Assembly (NCBI GenBank): GCA_913055565.1
Contig: CAJXKP010000005.1
Coordinates: 1 to 64,000, forward strand
Length of the DNA: 64,000 nt
Direction of reading: 5' to 3'
Source of the DNA: an uncultured Ectothiorhodospiraceae bacterium
GTDB taxonomy: Bacteria > Pseudomonadota > Gammaproteobacteria > Nitrococcales > Nitrococcaceae
The notes beneath the pieces are model-generated. The model had not been told where the DNA came from and ran no database searches. It saw only the letters and a program-made list of their open reading frames with translations. The translations under genes were made by a program, and so were the position numbers. Shown in pieces: positions 50,344 through 59,091 of the stretch (positions are counted from its first letter, which is position 1; the number at the start of each line of letters is the position of its first letter).

Positions 50344-50450
50344 GTGATCGCGTTATCCCCCTGCCGAGGGCGTCTGCGGCCAAGGAAGGCCGCAGTCGAG
50401 GCCCAAGGGAAGGTTTATGGCGTCCCTCGGCAGGGGGATAACGCGATCAC
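50344..50450. repeat. GC-rich palindromic intergenic repeat (REP/hairpin element)
   Basis: Perfect 27-bp inverted arms (50344-50370 and 50424-50450; core CCCCCTGCCGAGGG) enclose a 53-base centre that itself contains an eight-pair hairpin CTGCGGCC-AAGGAA-GGCCGCAG at 50374-50395. The arms are longer than a normal terminator and there is no T-tract on either strand. I recall similar palindromes dispersed in halophilic gammaproteobacteria, which I cannot check here. It lies between divergent mlaF and yrbG, so it is unlikely to be only a terminator. Confidence 0.75.
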
Positions 50451-50554
50451 CTCGAAGGCCAAAACGAGAATTGCTGCGCACCCAAACCGTACAATGCACT
50501 GGGCGCGCCGAGCCCCTATCATAGCGCGACTCTGAGGCGCGCGCGGACGCATTG

Positions 50555-51556
50555 ATGCTTATCGAGATTACCACCCTCATGATCGGTTTTACGGCGCTGA
50601 CCTGGAGCGCCGACCGCTTCGTAGCGGGTGCCAGTGGTACCGCCCGGCTCCTCGGGGCGCCGACGCTGATTATCGGTATCACCATCGTGGGCTTCGGTAC
50701 ATCGGCCCCGGAGATACTCATTTCCGCCATTGCCGCGTGGGAAGGGCAACCCGGCATCGCCGTCGGTAACGCCCTGGGCTCCAACATCGCCAACATCGCC
50801 CTCATCCTCGGCGTAACGGCAATCGTGTGCCCGCTGACGCTACGCTCGGCGGTGATGACGCGAGAGATGCCCCTGCTAGGGCTGGTCACGGTGGCGGCGC
50901 TGCTGCTGCTTATGGATCACTACCTAAGCCGGCTGGAAGGCGTACTGCTCCTGCTGGGGCTGGCCGGTGTTCTCGCCTGGCTGATCAGCCAGGCGAGTCG
51001 CGGCGATCCCATCGCCGACGCCTTGGATGCCGAGGTCACCGCGGAGACCCCTCAAGACACCTCGCTCATGCGGCCGCTGGCCTGGCTGAGCGTTGGCCTG
51101 ATTGTGCTTCTGGCGAGCTCGCGGGCGATCATCTGGGCCAGTGTGACCATTGCGCAGGCCCTCGGGGTCAGTGACCTGGTGATCGGGCTCTCCATCGTTG
51201 CCCTCGGCACCAGCCTTCCCGAGCTCGCGACCTGTATCGCCAGTGTACGCCGCCGCCAATTCGACCTCGTGCTCGGCAACATCATCGGCTCGAATATCTT
51301 TAACCTCTTCGCCGTTCTGGGTGTTGCGAGTACGATTACGCCATTAACGGCGGAGCGCTCAGTCCTTGTGCGAGATTTCCCGGTCATGGCCGGCCTAACA
51401 ATCGTGCTGTTCGCGTTGGCATGGCGGCGGCACGGGCCGGCGCGCCTCGGCCGGATCGGCGGCTGCGTACTGCTGGCAACCTATGTCGGCTACCAGCTCG
51501 CCCTGGGATTGTCCGAGCTCAACGGCCTCACAACGGCCTCGGAGGTGACCCCATGA
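50555..51556 (+). CDS. yrbG: Calcium/sodium antiporter (YrbG family)
   Basis: Inner-membrane cation antiporter of the Ca2+:cation exchanger superfamily. The 333 residues show the two inverted alpha-repeats with GFGTSAPEILISAIAAWEG plus GNALGSNIANIALILG, and ALGTSLPELATCIASVRR plus GNIIGSNIFNLFAVLG, within ten membrane segments. Substrate is not proven for E. coli YrbG. The ATG at 50555 is chosen over the adjacent TTG. The stop overlaps kdsD (ATGA), so it heads the yrbG-kds-lpt-rpoN run. Confidence 0.94.
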   Translation: MLIEITTLMIGFTALTWSADRFVAGASGTARLLGAPTLIIGITIVGFGTSAPEILISAIAAWEGQPGIAVGNALGSNIANIALILGVTAIVCPLTLRSAVMTREMPLLGLVTVAALLLLMDHYLSRLEGVLLLLGLAGVLAWLISQASRGDPIADALDAEVTAETPQDTSLMRPLAWLSVGLIVLLASSRAIIWASVTIAQALGVSDLVIGLSIVALGTSLPELATCIASVRRRQFDLVLGNIIGSNIFNLFAVLGVASTITPLTAERSVLVRDFPVMAGLTIVLFALAWRRHGPARLGRIGGCVLLATYVGYQLALGLSELNGLTTASEVTP

Positions 51557-52557
51557 GACCCGCCGACACTCGCGGCCCATCGCACGACGACGGGGACGCC
51601 CTGCGGCAACTCGGGCGCGCGGTCATTGAGGCCGAGGGGCGCGCCGTCGTGGCCATGGGCGAGCGCATTGGCCCCGATTTCGTGCACGCCTGCCGGCTCA
51701 TGCTCACGGCCCCGGGCCGTGTGATCGTCCTCGGCATGGGCAAATCCGGCCATATCGCCAGCAAGATCGCGGCGACGCTCGCTAGCACCGGCACGCCCGC
51801 GTTCTACGTGCATCCGGGCGAGGCGAGCCACGGTGACGTGGGCATGATCACCGGCGACGATGTCGTGCTGGCACTATCACAGTCCGGTGAGACCGACGAG
51901 ATCGCAGCCCTTCTCCCCCTGATCAAGCGCCTGGCCGTGCCATTGATCGCGCTAACGGGCAATGCCGCCTCCACACTGGCACAGGCATCGAGCATCATCA
52001 TCGATGTCAGCGTCCAGGAGGAGGCATGCCCGTTGGGCCTCGCGCCGACCTCGAGTACCACCGCCTGCCTGGCCATGGGCGACGCCCTGGCCATCGCCAT
52101 GCTCGACGCCCGCGGCTTCACCCAGGCGGACTTCGCCCGCAGCCATCCCGGCGGTCGCCTGGGCCGTCGCCTGCTAGTACGCATCGACGATCTCATGCAT
52201 ACCGGCGAGCGTTTGCCGCGCGTGCGCCCGGAGACACCCCTTGCCGACGCACTGGTCGAGATGAGCAACAAGGGCCTTGGCATGACCGCCATCGTTGATG
52301 GCAACGAGCAGCTACTGGGGGTGTTCACCGATGGTGACCTACGACGGGCCCTGGACAATCAAGTGGACGTCCACGCCACCACCATGGCAGAGATCATGAC
52401 CCCGGGCGGGCACCACGTACCACCCGATCATCTGGCGGCCGAGGCCCTCGAGCTCATGGAACGCCACCGCATTAATGCGCTGCTCGTGCTCGATGACCAC
52501 CAGCGCCTGGTAGGCGCACTGAACATGCACGACCTACTGCGAGCGGGTGTGGCATGA
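51553..52557 (+). CDS. kdsD: D-arabinose 5-phosphate isomerase
   Basis: Converts ribulose 5-phosphate to arabinose 5-phosphate, precursor of the Kdo sugar of LPS. The 334 residues have an N-terminal SIS domain (VIVLGMGKSGHIASKIAATL, FYVHPGEASHGDVGMITGDD, LALSQSGETDEI, then APTSSTTACLAMGDALAIA and FARSHPGGRLGRRLL) and two CBS domains (about 210-330) usual for KdsD. Neighbouring kdsC and lpt genes confirm the LPS role. Start ATG overlaps the yrbG stop. Confidence 0.96.
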   Translation: MRPADTRGPSHDDGDALRQLGRAVIEAEGRAVVAMGERIGPDFVHACRLMLTAPGRVIVLGMGKSGHIASKIAATLASTGTPAFYVHPGEASHGDVGMITGDDVVLALSQSGETDEIAALLPLIKRLAVPLIALTGNAASTLAQASSIIIDVSVQEEACPLGLAPTSSTTACLAMGDALAIAMLDARGFTQADFARSHPGGRLGRRLLVRIDDLMHTGERLPRVRPETPLADALVEMSNKGLGMTAIVDGNEQLLGVFTDGDLRRALDNQVDVHATTMAEIMTPGGHHVPPDHLAAEALELMERHRINALLVLDDHQRLVGALNMHDLLRAGVA

Positions 52558-53120
52558 GCGATTCCAGCGCCTTTGATTATGCCTATTGCGGCCGGCCACC
52601 TCAGGCTGCTGTGGATCGGGCCGCGGCCATCCAATGGCTGGTCATGGACGCCGATGGGGTTCTCACCGATGGCACCATCGCCACCGGTCCCGAGGGCGAG
52701 GACCGCAAGAGCTTTCATGTCCACGACGGCAAGGCGCTGGCGATGCTACGCCGCGCCGACATCGGCCTCGCCATCGTCAGCGCCCGGGGCTCGGCCGCCC
52801 TGGCCGCCCGGGCCGGCGAGCTCAGCATCCACGAGCTGCGCCAGCATGTCGACGATAAGGCGCGCGAGCTGGATCGCCTGGCCGCCGCCTACGACATTGC
52901 CACCGAGGCCATGGCCTATGTAGGCGATGACATCGTCGATATCGGGGCTTTCAACCGCGCCGGGTTGAGCGTGGCGGTAGCCGACGCCCACCCCCGGTGC
53001 CTCGCTACCAGCCATTGGGTAACCAGCTACGCCGGTGGCCGCGGGGCGGTGCGCGAGGTCTGTGAGCTCATCCTCGCCGCCCGCGGCGAGCTCGCCAGCA
53101 TCCTGAAGCGCCATGAGTGA
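52554..53120 (+). CDS. kdsC: Kdo-8-phosphate phosphatase
   Basis: HAD-family phosphatase that releases phosphate from Kdo-8-P. The 188 residues contain DADGVLTDGTI (catalytic DxD motif; most homologues read DVDGVLTDG), SFHVHDGKALAMLRRADIGL, VSARGSAALAARAGELSI and the Mg-binding VGDDIVDIGAFNRAGLSVAV. It lacks a cap domain, as expected. Overlaps kdsD by four bases and lptC by eight. Confidence 0.95.
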   Translation: MSDSSAFDYAYCGRPPQAAVDRAAAIQWLVMDADGVLTDGTIATGPEGEDRKSFHVHDGKALAMLRRADIGLAIVSARGSAALAARAGELSIHELRQHVDDKARELDRLAAAYDIATEAMAYVGDDIVDIGAFNRAGLSVAVADAHPRCLATSHWVTSYAGGRGAVREVCELILAARGELASILKRHE

Positions 53121-53685
53121 GCAGCGGCACTACCTCTACCCCATCGTTGCGGTCGCTGCTACAGCAGCACTGGGCTGGTGGCTCGTCAGCGAGCCGGATT
53201 CGCCGTCAGACCAGGGCCGCAGCGCTGACGGCAAGCGCTCGCCCCAGTACTATGCTACGGATGCCACCCTTCACTCGTACACTGCCGGGGGTGCCCTCAA
53301 CGCCCGCATCAACGGGCAGCGCTTCGACTACTTCAGCGCCGAGGACCATTGGCAGTTGACTGAGCCCCGATGGCGACGCCTGGCTTACGGCGACAGTGGT
53401 CGGCCGTGGCAAGGCCGTGCCCGGCGAGGCCGGTTGAGCGATGATGAGACACGCGGCCGCTTGCGCGGCGACGTCGTCCTCAAGACACCGGGTAAGCATG
53501 GACCCATCCGGGTCTATACGGACCGCCTGCGGCTGTACTTACCCCGCGACTACGCGGAGACGGCATCGCGGGTGCGCATCAAGGCCCCGCACTGGCAACA
53601 CACGGGCACCGGCGGCCGGTTCTGGATCGCGGAAGAACGCTTTTCCCTGCTATCGGATACGGAGGCTATTTATGACCAACAGTAG
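53113..53685 (+). CDS. lptC: LPS export protein LptC
   Basis: Bitopic inner-membrane protein that passes LPS from LptB2FG to LptA. The 190 residues have one N-terminal membrane segment (YLYPIVAVAATAALGWWLVS) and a periplasmic jellyroll with YYATDATLHSYTAGGALNAR and WQLTEPRWRRLAYGDSGRPW. Sequence similarity in this family is low; the assignment rests on size, topology and its position between kdsC and lptA. Overlaps lptA by 14 bases. Confidence 0.9.
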   Translation: MSEQRHYLYPIVAVAATAALGWWLVSEPDSPSDQGRSADGKRSPQYYATDATLHSYTAGGALNARINGQRFDYFSAEDHWQLTEPRWRRLAYGDSGRPWQGRARRGRLSDDETRGRLRGDVVLKTPGKHGPIRVYTDRLRLYLPRDYAETASRVRIKAPHWQHTGTGGRFWIAEERFSLLSDTEAIYDQQ

Positions 53686-54211
53686 GAGCCGCCCGGGTCG
53701 CGCCTGGGGCCGCGTAACGCTCGCCCTGGTGATGACCACCGCAGTAGGCACCGCGGTCGGACAGCAAGACGGCAATCAGAATCCGATCAACCTCGAGGCG
53801 GACAAGGCGCAGCTCAACAACGCCACGGGTGAGAGCGTCTACACCGGCGACGTCAAGCTGACACGGGGTAAGACCGTCATCACCGGTGACCGACTGGAGC
53901 TCTACACCAACGACAACGGCGAGTTGGAGCGCGCCGTAGTCACCGGCGAGCCCGCGACCTACAAGGGTAGACCTCAACCCGACGAGGGCATCGTTCGCGG
54001 CGAGGCGCCGCGCATGATCTATTACGCGGGTGCCGACGAGCGGATTCGCATGACCAATGGCGCCGTTCTATGGCGCGACCAGGACCGCCTGGAAGGTCAG
54101 ACCGTGGTTTATCGCATGCAAGAGGACACCGTCGAGGCGGCCAGCGGCGAGGACTCGGATCAGCGCATTAACATCACACTCCAGCCCGATTCGTCCGGGG
54201 ACGGGGAGTAG
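53672..54211 (+). CDS. lptA: Periplasmic LPS-binding protein LptA
   Basis: Forms the periplasmic bridge that carries LPS from LptC to LptD. The 179 residues begin with a cleavable signal (VTLALVMTTAVGTAVGQ) and contain the OstA-type jellyroll: INLEADKAQLNNATGESVYT, GDVKLTRGKTVITGDRLELY, VTGEPATYKGRPQPDEGIVR and RIRMTNGAVLWRDQDRLEGQ. The ATG at 53672 follows GGAGG by six bases; the longer in-frame reading upstream lies inside lptC. Four bases from lptB. Confidence 0.94.
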   Translation: MTNSRSRPGRAWGRVTLALVMTTAVGTAVGQQDGNQNPINLEADKAQLNNATGESVYTGDVKLTRGKTVITGDRLELYTNDNGELERAVVTGEPATYKGRPQPDEGIVRGEAPRMIYYAGADERIRMTNGAVLWRDQDRLEGQTVVYRMQEDTVEAASGEDSDQRINITLQPDSSGDGE

Positions 54212-54214
54212 CCC

Positions 54215-54958
54215 ATGGCGGAGAGTGACCGCGCGGTTCGGCTCGAGGCCCATCATCTGACCAAGCGCTTCCGCGGGCGAGCCGTGGTCTCGGACAACTC
54301 CGTCGCCGTCAGCAGCGGCGAGATCGTCGGCCTGCTCGGCCCCAACGGCGCGGGCAAGACCACGAGCTTTTACATGATCGTGGGCCTCATCCAGCCCGAT
54401 GAGGGGCGCATCGAGCTGGACCACCGGGATATAACGGCGCTACCGATGCACGCCCGAGCGCGGCGAGGCATCGGGTACCTACCCCAGGAGGCCTCCGTTT
54501 TCCGCAAGCTATCCGTAATAGACAACCTCCTGGCCGTGCTTGAGTTGCGGCCCGGACTGAGCGCGGCCGCGCGACGCCAACGCGCCGAGGCCCTGATGGC
54601 CGAATTCGGTATCGCGCACCTGCGCGATCAGCTCGGTATCAGTCTCTCGGGCGGTGAACGCCGGCGCGTCGAGATCGCACGCGCGCTCGCCGCGGAGCCT
54701 CGCTTCATACTCCTGGACGAGCCCTTCGCGGGGGTCGACCCCATCTCCGTTGGGGATATCAAGGGCATCGTGACCCATCTGGTCGAACGTGGCATCGGCG
54801 TATTGATCACGGACCATAACGTTCGCGAGACACTGGGCATTGTGGATCGCGCCTATATCCTCAATGCTGGCGAGGTCATCGCTGATGGGGCACCCGCCAC
54901 CATCCTCGCCGATGAGCAGGTGCAATCGGTTTATCTCGGCCGCGACTTCCGGTTGTAA
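54215..54958 (+). CDS. lptB: LPS export ABC transporter ATPase LptB
   Basis: ATPase of the LptB2FG LPS extractor. The 247 residues contain Walker [21 protein letters not shown], the family-typical [23 protein letters not shown] signature [20 protein letters not shown], Walker [21 protein letters not shown] and the H-loop in [20 protein letters not shown]. The membrane partners lptF and lptG are not in the window, as usual. Confidence 0.97.
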   Translation: MAESDRAVRLEAHHLTKRFRGRAVVSDNSVAVSSGEIVGLLGPNGAGKTTSFYMIVGLIQPDEGRIELDHRDITALPMHARARRGIGYLPQEASVFRKLSVIDNLLAVLELRPGLSAAARRQRAEALMAEFGIAHLRDQLGISLSGGERRRVEIARALAAEPRFILLDEPFAGVDPISVGDIKGIVTHLVERGIGVLITDHNVRETLGIVDRAYILNAGEVIADGAPATILADEQVQSVYLGRDFRL

Positions 54959-55049
54959 TGCCCATGACACGTTCTAAGCGACCGGTAACTAGGATACAGT
55001 GGAACCAGAGCGGCGACCGTTGCCGATCCAGAGCTAGCATCGAGCGACG

Positions 55050-56525
55050 ATGAAACAATCCTTACAGCTTGGTCTGGGCCAACAGCTAACCATGACGCCT
55101 CAGTTGCAGCAGGCGATCCGCCTACTGCAACTGTCGACGCTGGAGCTACGCCATGAGATCCAGGAGGCCCTGGAATCCAACCTCATGCTGGAACAGGCGA
55201 GCGAGACCGAGGACGACGCCGACACGGACGCGGAAACCGAGCACGGCGAGGGCTCCGATTCGGCAACCGCGAGCGACACGAACGAAACTGGCAGTGACGA
55301 GTCGGTGACCGATCAGCTGGCTAGCCAACTGGATGTGGATGCCAACTGGGACGAGGTCTACGACGGCGCCACCCCCTACAGTCAGCCCGACCATGATGAC
55401 GAGCGATCGCTGTTCGAGAACCAGTCGGCGGGCGGCCAGAGCCTCCAGGACTACCTGCACTGGCAGATCGGGCTCACCGGCCTGAGCGAGCGTGATCAGA
55501 TCATTGCGGAGACCATCGTCGAGGCCGTTGGGGATGACGGCTATCTCACCAGTGACCTAGAGGCGTTGCGAGCCACGTTCCCGGCCGAATGGAAGCTCGA
55601 CACCGATGATGTCGAGGCGGTGTTGCGGCGCGTTCAGCACCTCGATCCGGTCGGCGTCGCGGCGCGCGAGCCGCGCGAGGCGCTGCTCATCCAGCTCCAT
55701 GAGCTGCCGAGTTCGACGCCCTACCGCGAGACCGCGGAGCGGCTCATCGATCGCTACCTGGAGCTGCTCGCGAACCGCCAGTACGCTCAGCTCAAGCGCC
55801 GCCTACGCATCGACCAGGACGAGCTGGCAGCCACGGTGGGCCTGATACAGACCCTAGACCCCCATCCGGGCTCACAGATCAGCGACGAACGCGCCAGCTA
55901 CGTCATCCCCGATGTCTTCGTTCGTCGGGGCCAGGACGGCGGGTGGTACGTCGACATCAACGACCACGCCCACCCCCGGCTCCGGGTAAACAGCTACTAC
56001 GCGAGCCTGGTACGCCGCGGCGACACGAGCGCCGACAACACCATGATGCGCCAACATCTGCAGGAGGCGCGTTGGTTCATCAAGAGCCTGCAATCCCGTA
56101 ATGAGACGCTCCTGCGCGTGGCTGAGTGCATCGTCGAGCGCCAGCGAGGCTTCCTCGAGCATGGCGAGGAGGCGATGCAACCGCTGGTACTGCGCGAGAT
56201 CGCCGAGGCGATCGAGATGCACGAGTCGACGATCTCACGCATCACCACGCAGAAGTACATGCACACCCCGCGCGGGACGTTCGAGTTCAAGTACTTCTTC
56301 TCCAGTCACGTCCAAACGGTCGACGGCGGTGAATGCGCCGCGACCGCTATCCGAGCCCGTATCCGGCGGCTGGTAGCCGCCGAGGATCCGGCGCGGCCCC
56401 TCAGCGACAACCGGCTCACCGAGCTGTTGCGCGACGAGGGCATCAACGTGGCGCGGCGGACCGTGGCCAAGTACCGCGAGGCCATGGCCATCGCCTCGTC
56501 CACGGAGCGCAAACGCCTTGCCTGA
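55050..56525 (+). CDS. rpoN: RNA polymerase sigma-54 factor
   Basis: Alternative sigma factor needing AAA+ enhancer-binding activators. The 491 residues have region I (LGLGQQLTMTPQLQQAIRLL), an acidic region II (about 50-115), the core-binding domain, the HTH region with VLREIAEAIEMHESTISRIT, and the RpoN box ARRTVAKYRE at 468-477 that reads the -24 element. Follows lptB and precedes hpf-ptsN, the standard gammaproteobacterial arrangement. A 91-base gap to lptB leaves room for its own promoter. Confidence 0.98.
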   Translation: MKQSLQLGLGQQLTMTPQLQQAIRLLQLSTLELRHEIQEALESNLMLEQASETEDDADTDAETEHGEGSDSATASDTNETGSDESVTDQLASQLDVDANWDEVYDGATPYSQPDHDDERSLFENQSAGGQSLQDYLHWQIGLTGLSERDQIIAETIVEAVGDDGYLTSDLEALRATFPAEWKLDTDDVEAVLRRVQHLDPVGVAAREPREALLIQLHELPSSTPYRETAERLIDRYLELLANRQYAQLKRRLRIDQDELAATVGLIQTLDPHPGSQISDERASYVIPDVFVRRGQDGGWYVDINDHAHPRLRVNSYYASLVRRGDTSADNTMMRQHLQEARWFIKSLQSRNETLLRVAECIVERQRGFLEHGEEAMQPLVLREIAEAIEMHESTISRITTQKYMHTPRGTFEFKYFFSSHVQTVDGGECAATAIRARIRRLVAAEDPARPLSDNRLTELLRDEGINVARRTVAKYREAMAIASSTERKRLA

Positions 56526-56540
56526 GTGAAAGGAGGCTGT

Positions 56541-56870
56541 ATGCAGATCGACATCACTGGTCACCACGTGACAATCACCGACAGTCTGCACGAGCATGTC
56601 ACGACGAAGTTCGACAAGCTCCAGCGGCATTTCGACAACCTGGTTGATGGTCACGTCATACTGACCGTGGAGAAGCTCGTCCACCGGGCTGAGGCAACGC
56701 TGACGGTCCGTGGCGCCAAGCTATTCGCCGACGCCACCCATGAGGACATGTACGCCGCTATTGACGCCCTCGTCGGCAAGCTCGATCGGCAAGTGGTTAA
56801 GCACAAGGAGAAACTCAACGACCATCGCCGTAACGAGGGCTCCGTGGGGGAAGCACTGCAGTCGGAGTAG
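56541..56870 (+). CDS. hpf: Ribosome hibernation promoting factor (short HPF)
   Basis: Binds the 30S subunit and stabilises inactive 100S ribosome dimers in stationary phase. The 109 residues contain QIDITGHHVTITDSLHEHVT, VEKLVHRAEATLTVRGAKLF and DMYAAIDALVGKLDRQVVKH KEKL-type helix, without the C-terminal dimerisation domain of long HPF. The ATG at 56541 lies four bases after AGGAGG. Located between rpoN and ptsN as usual. Confidence 0.94.
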   Translation: MQIDITGHHVTITDSLHEHVTTKFDKLQRHFDNLVDGHVILTVEKLVHRAEATLTVRGAKLFADATHEDMYAAIDALVGKLDRQVVKHKEKLNDHRRNEGSVGEALQSE

Positions 56871-56975
56871 GCGTAGACTAGCGATGGACGCTTGGGCCGG
56901 GATGGGCGTCATACGCGCCCGCCTCGGCCCCACGATCGCCGAGCCAGCGCCGCAAGCACCAAGCGAGGCCGGGGC

Positions 56976-57446
56976 ATGAACATCGCTAACCTGCTGGCAC
57001 CGGAACGGATTCGGGCCGGTGCCGAGGCCACAAGCAAGAAGCGGACACTGGAGTTGCTCAGTGAGCTGCTCACGGGCGACGCCGGTGATCCGGAGACGCG
57101 CAACGTCCTGGAGAGCCTGATCAGTCGCGAGCGTCTGGGGGCAACGGGTCTCGGGCGGGGCGTGGCACTGCCGCACGCCCGCGTGGCGACGGTCACCGAA
57201 CCGACAGCGGCGCTGGTCCGGCTTAATGAGGCGGTAGACTTCGACGCCATCGATAAGCAGCGCGTCGACCTGCTGCTGGCGCTACTCGTCCCCGAGGATT
57301 CCACCGACGAGCACCTGCGGCTGTTACGCTCGCTCGCCGAGATGTTCCGCGACACCGACTTCTGCGAGCAGCTACGAGGCAATCAAACCGCCGAGGCGAT
57401 GTATCAGCAGATCATCGACTGGCAGGAGCAACACGGCGCGGCATGA
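56976..57446 (+). CDS. ptsN: Nitrogen-type PTS enzyme IIA (EIIA-Ntr)
   Basis: Regulatory phosphoprotein of the nitrogen PTS; it influences potassium transport and nitrogen or carbon signals rather than sugar uptake. The 156 residues contain the EIIA fructose/mannitol-type fold with the phosphorylated histidine 67 in RGVALPHARV, and VDLLLALLVPEDSTDEHLRL. I start at the ATG at 56976; the 28 in-frame codons upstream look non-coding. Overlaps hprK by four bases. Confidence 0.94.
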   Translation: MNIANLLAPERIRAGAEATSKKRTLELLSELLTGDAGDPETRNVLESLISRERLGATGLGRGVALPHARVATVTEPTAALVRLNEAVDFDAIDKQRVDLLLALLVPEDSTDEHLRLLRSLAEMFRDTDFCEQLRGNQTAEAMYQQIIDWQEQHGAA

Positions 57447-58234
57447 CGCTGCCCGTTGGCCTGGATGAACTAGCCCACGCGCTGGGCGCCGAGCTAGCAC
57501 GACGCCCGCGGGAACGACTAGCGCTCCCCCTCGATTGCCCCGAGTGGCTCGGCGCGACGGCCAGCCATCCCCTACGCCTGGCCGCCGACAACGCCCCGGG
57601 GACTCCCCCACCCGCTGCCTGGATCGCAACTAGCCCGCGATCACTGCCGGCCGATGACGGCGTGCCCGCGCTCATTACGCAGCACCCGATCAGCGATCTG
57701 CGCTTTCGAGTCAACCACTTCCTCGATCGCCATCTGCCGCGGCTGATACCCGGGACCCTCATGGCCCTCGCGGGCGGCGGCGTACTGATCCAGGGACCGG
57801 CCGGATGTGGCAAGAGCCGCACGGCCGTTGAGCTCATCGACCGCGGGCATCGCCTCGTCGCCGATGATGCGGTTACCCTGCACGCCAGCAGCCAGCGGGG
57901 CCTGGCGGGACACGCCCCGCGCGCGAGCGCCGGCTTTCTCCAGTTGCGGGGGCTCGGGCCCATTGCCGTGCGTGACCATTACCCGGATGGGGTCAGCGGC
58001 GCCCGCGAGCTGTTGCTGGTGGTCGGTCTGAACTCGAGCAACCAAGGCGAGCCACTGCGCGGTGGCTGGTCGAGCATCGGGCTCATGGGACGTCGCTTGC
58101 CGCACATCGCGCTCCATGCGACGGCACCGCCGGCCCTGCTCATCGAGCTTGCCGCCCGCGAGATCACGCGGAACGGGGCGCCGCTAACGGGCGTCCAACG
58201 ACTCAGCGATCAGCAGGGGAGTATCCGCGCGTGA
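57443..58234 (+). CDS. hprK: HPr kinase/phosphorylase-like protein, divergent
   Basis: HPr kinase phosphorylates a serine on HPr. Family identity rests on the P-loop region LIQGPAGCGKSRTAVELIDR (GPAGCGKS at 118-125) and HRLVADDAVTL at 136-145, plus an RGLGPIAVRDHY segment. It is short (263 residues against about 310) with an eroded N-terminal domain. The P-loop reads A where homologues usually have S, the residue after GKS is R rather than the usual E, and the C-terminal PGRNLA-type loop is replaced by APPALLIELAAREITRNG. Activity may be reduced or changed. Overlaps ptsN and rapZ by four bases each. Confidence 0.82.
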   Translation: MTLPVGLDELAHALGAELARRPRERLALPLDCPEWLGATASHPLRLAADNAPGTPPPAAWIATSPRSLPADDGVPALITQHPISDLRFRVNHFLDRHLPRLIPGTLMALAGGGVLIQGPAGCGKSRTAVELIDRGHRLVADDAVTLHASSQRGLAGHAPRASAGFLQLRGLGPIAVRDHYPDGVSGARELLLVVGLNSSNQGEPLRGGWSSIGLMGRRLPHIALHATAPPALLIELAAREITRNGAPLTGVQRLSDQQGSIRA

Positions 58235-59091
58235 GGCTAATTATCATTAGCGGCCTATCCGGCTCGGGCAAGAGCGTCGCCCTCAACACCCTGGAGGACG
58301 CCGGGTTCTACTGTATCGATAACCTCCCTGTCGGCCTGCTCGAGGCCTTTCGGGATCATCTCCATTACCTCGCGGATGGCGACGCGGATCACTACGCCGT
58401 AGGTATTGATGCGCGCAATCGCCTGGCCGCCCTCGAGCGACTGCCGACCATCCTCCAAGGCATCGACGACAGCCGTATCGACTGCGAGATCCTGTTTCTG
58501 GATGCCCACCACGACACCCTCATCAAACGCTTCAAGGAGACGCGCCGTCGCCACCCATTGGGCGGCCCCAACAGCAGCACGACGCTGTCCGAGGCCATTG
58601 CGCGCGAGGCCGAGCTCCTCCGCCCCCTCCAGGAACGGGCCGACCTGGTCATCGATACCACCCAAACCGGCGTCCACGAGCTCCGAGAACTGGTACGGCA
58701 GCGCCTGATACGCGAGCCGGCCCAGATGTCGGTACTGCTCGAATCCTTCGGCTATAAGCACGGCACACCGAGCGACGCCGACTTCGTCTTCGACGTGCGT
58801 TGCCTGCCCAACCCCTACTGGGATCCCGAGCTCCGCGGCCTCACGGGCCGCGATCAGGCCATTCGCGATTACCTGGGCGGTCATCCCGATGTCGTCGCCC
58901 TGCGCGACGACGTGCTGAGCTTTCTGCGACGCTGGCTGCCGTGCTTTGAGCGCGAGAATCGCAGCTATCTAACCATCGCCATGGGCTGCACCGGCGGCCA
59001 GCATCGTTCCGTCTACCTCGTCGAGGAGTTCGCTGAGCAGCTGCGCAACGACGGCCAGACCATCGCCACGCGGCATCGGGAAATGGCATGA
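58231..59091 (+). CDS. rapZ: RNase adapter / nucleotide-binding protein RapZ
   Basis: In E. coli RapZ binds the small RNA GlmZ and guides RNase E, coupling glucosamine-6-phosphate supply to envelope synthesis. The 286 residues have a P-loop IISGLSGSGKS (G8-S15), a DEAGFYCIDNLP-type segment (LEDAGFYCIDNLPVGLLEAF), LFLDAHHDTLIKRFKETRRR HPL region, and a C-terminal domain with VFDVRCLPNPYW and IAMGCTGGQHRSVYL. The GTG start overlaps the hprK stop. Formerly YvcJ/YhbJ. Confidence 0.95.
   Translation: MRLIIISGLSGSGKSVALNTLEDAGFYCIDNLPVGLLEAFRDHLHYLADGDADHYAVGIDARNRLAALERLPTILQGIDDSRIDCEILFLDAHHDTLIKRFKETRRRHPLGGPNSSTTLSEAIAREAELLRPLQERADLVIDTTQTGVHELRELVRQRLIREPAQMSVLLESFGYKHGTPSDADFVFDVRCLPNPYWDPELRGLTGRDQAIRDYLGGHPDVVALRDDVLSFLRRWLPCFERENRSYLTIAMGCTGGQHRSVYLVEEFAEQLRNDGQTIATRHREMA

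Noticed and set aside
50353-50889. 178-codon minus-strand frame reaching into the palindrome
   Set aside because: Antisense to yrbG; its end only translates the inverted repeat.
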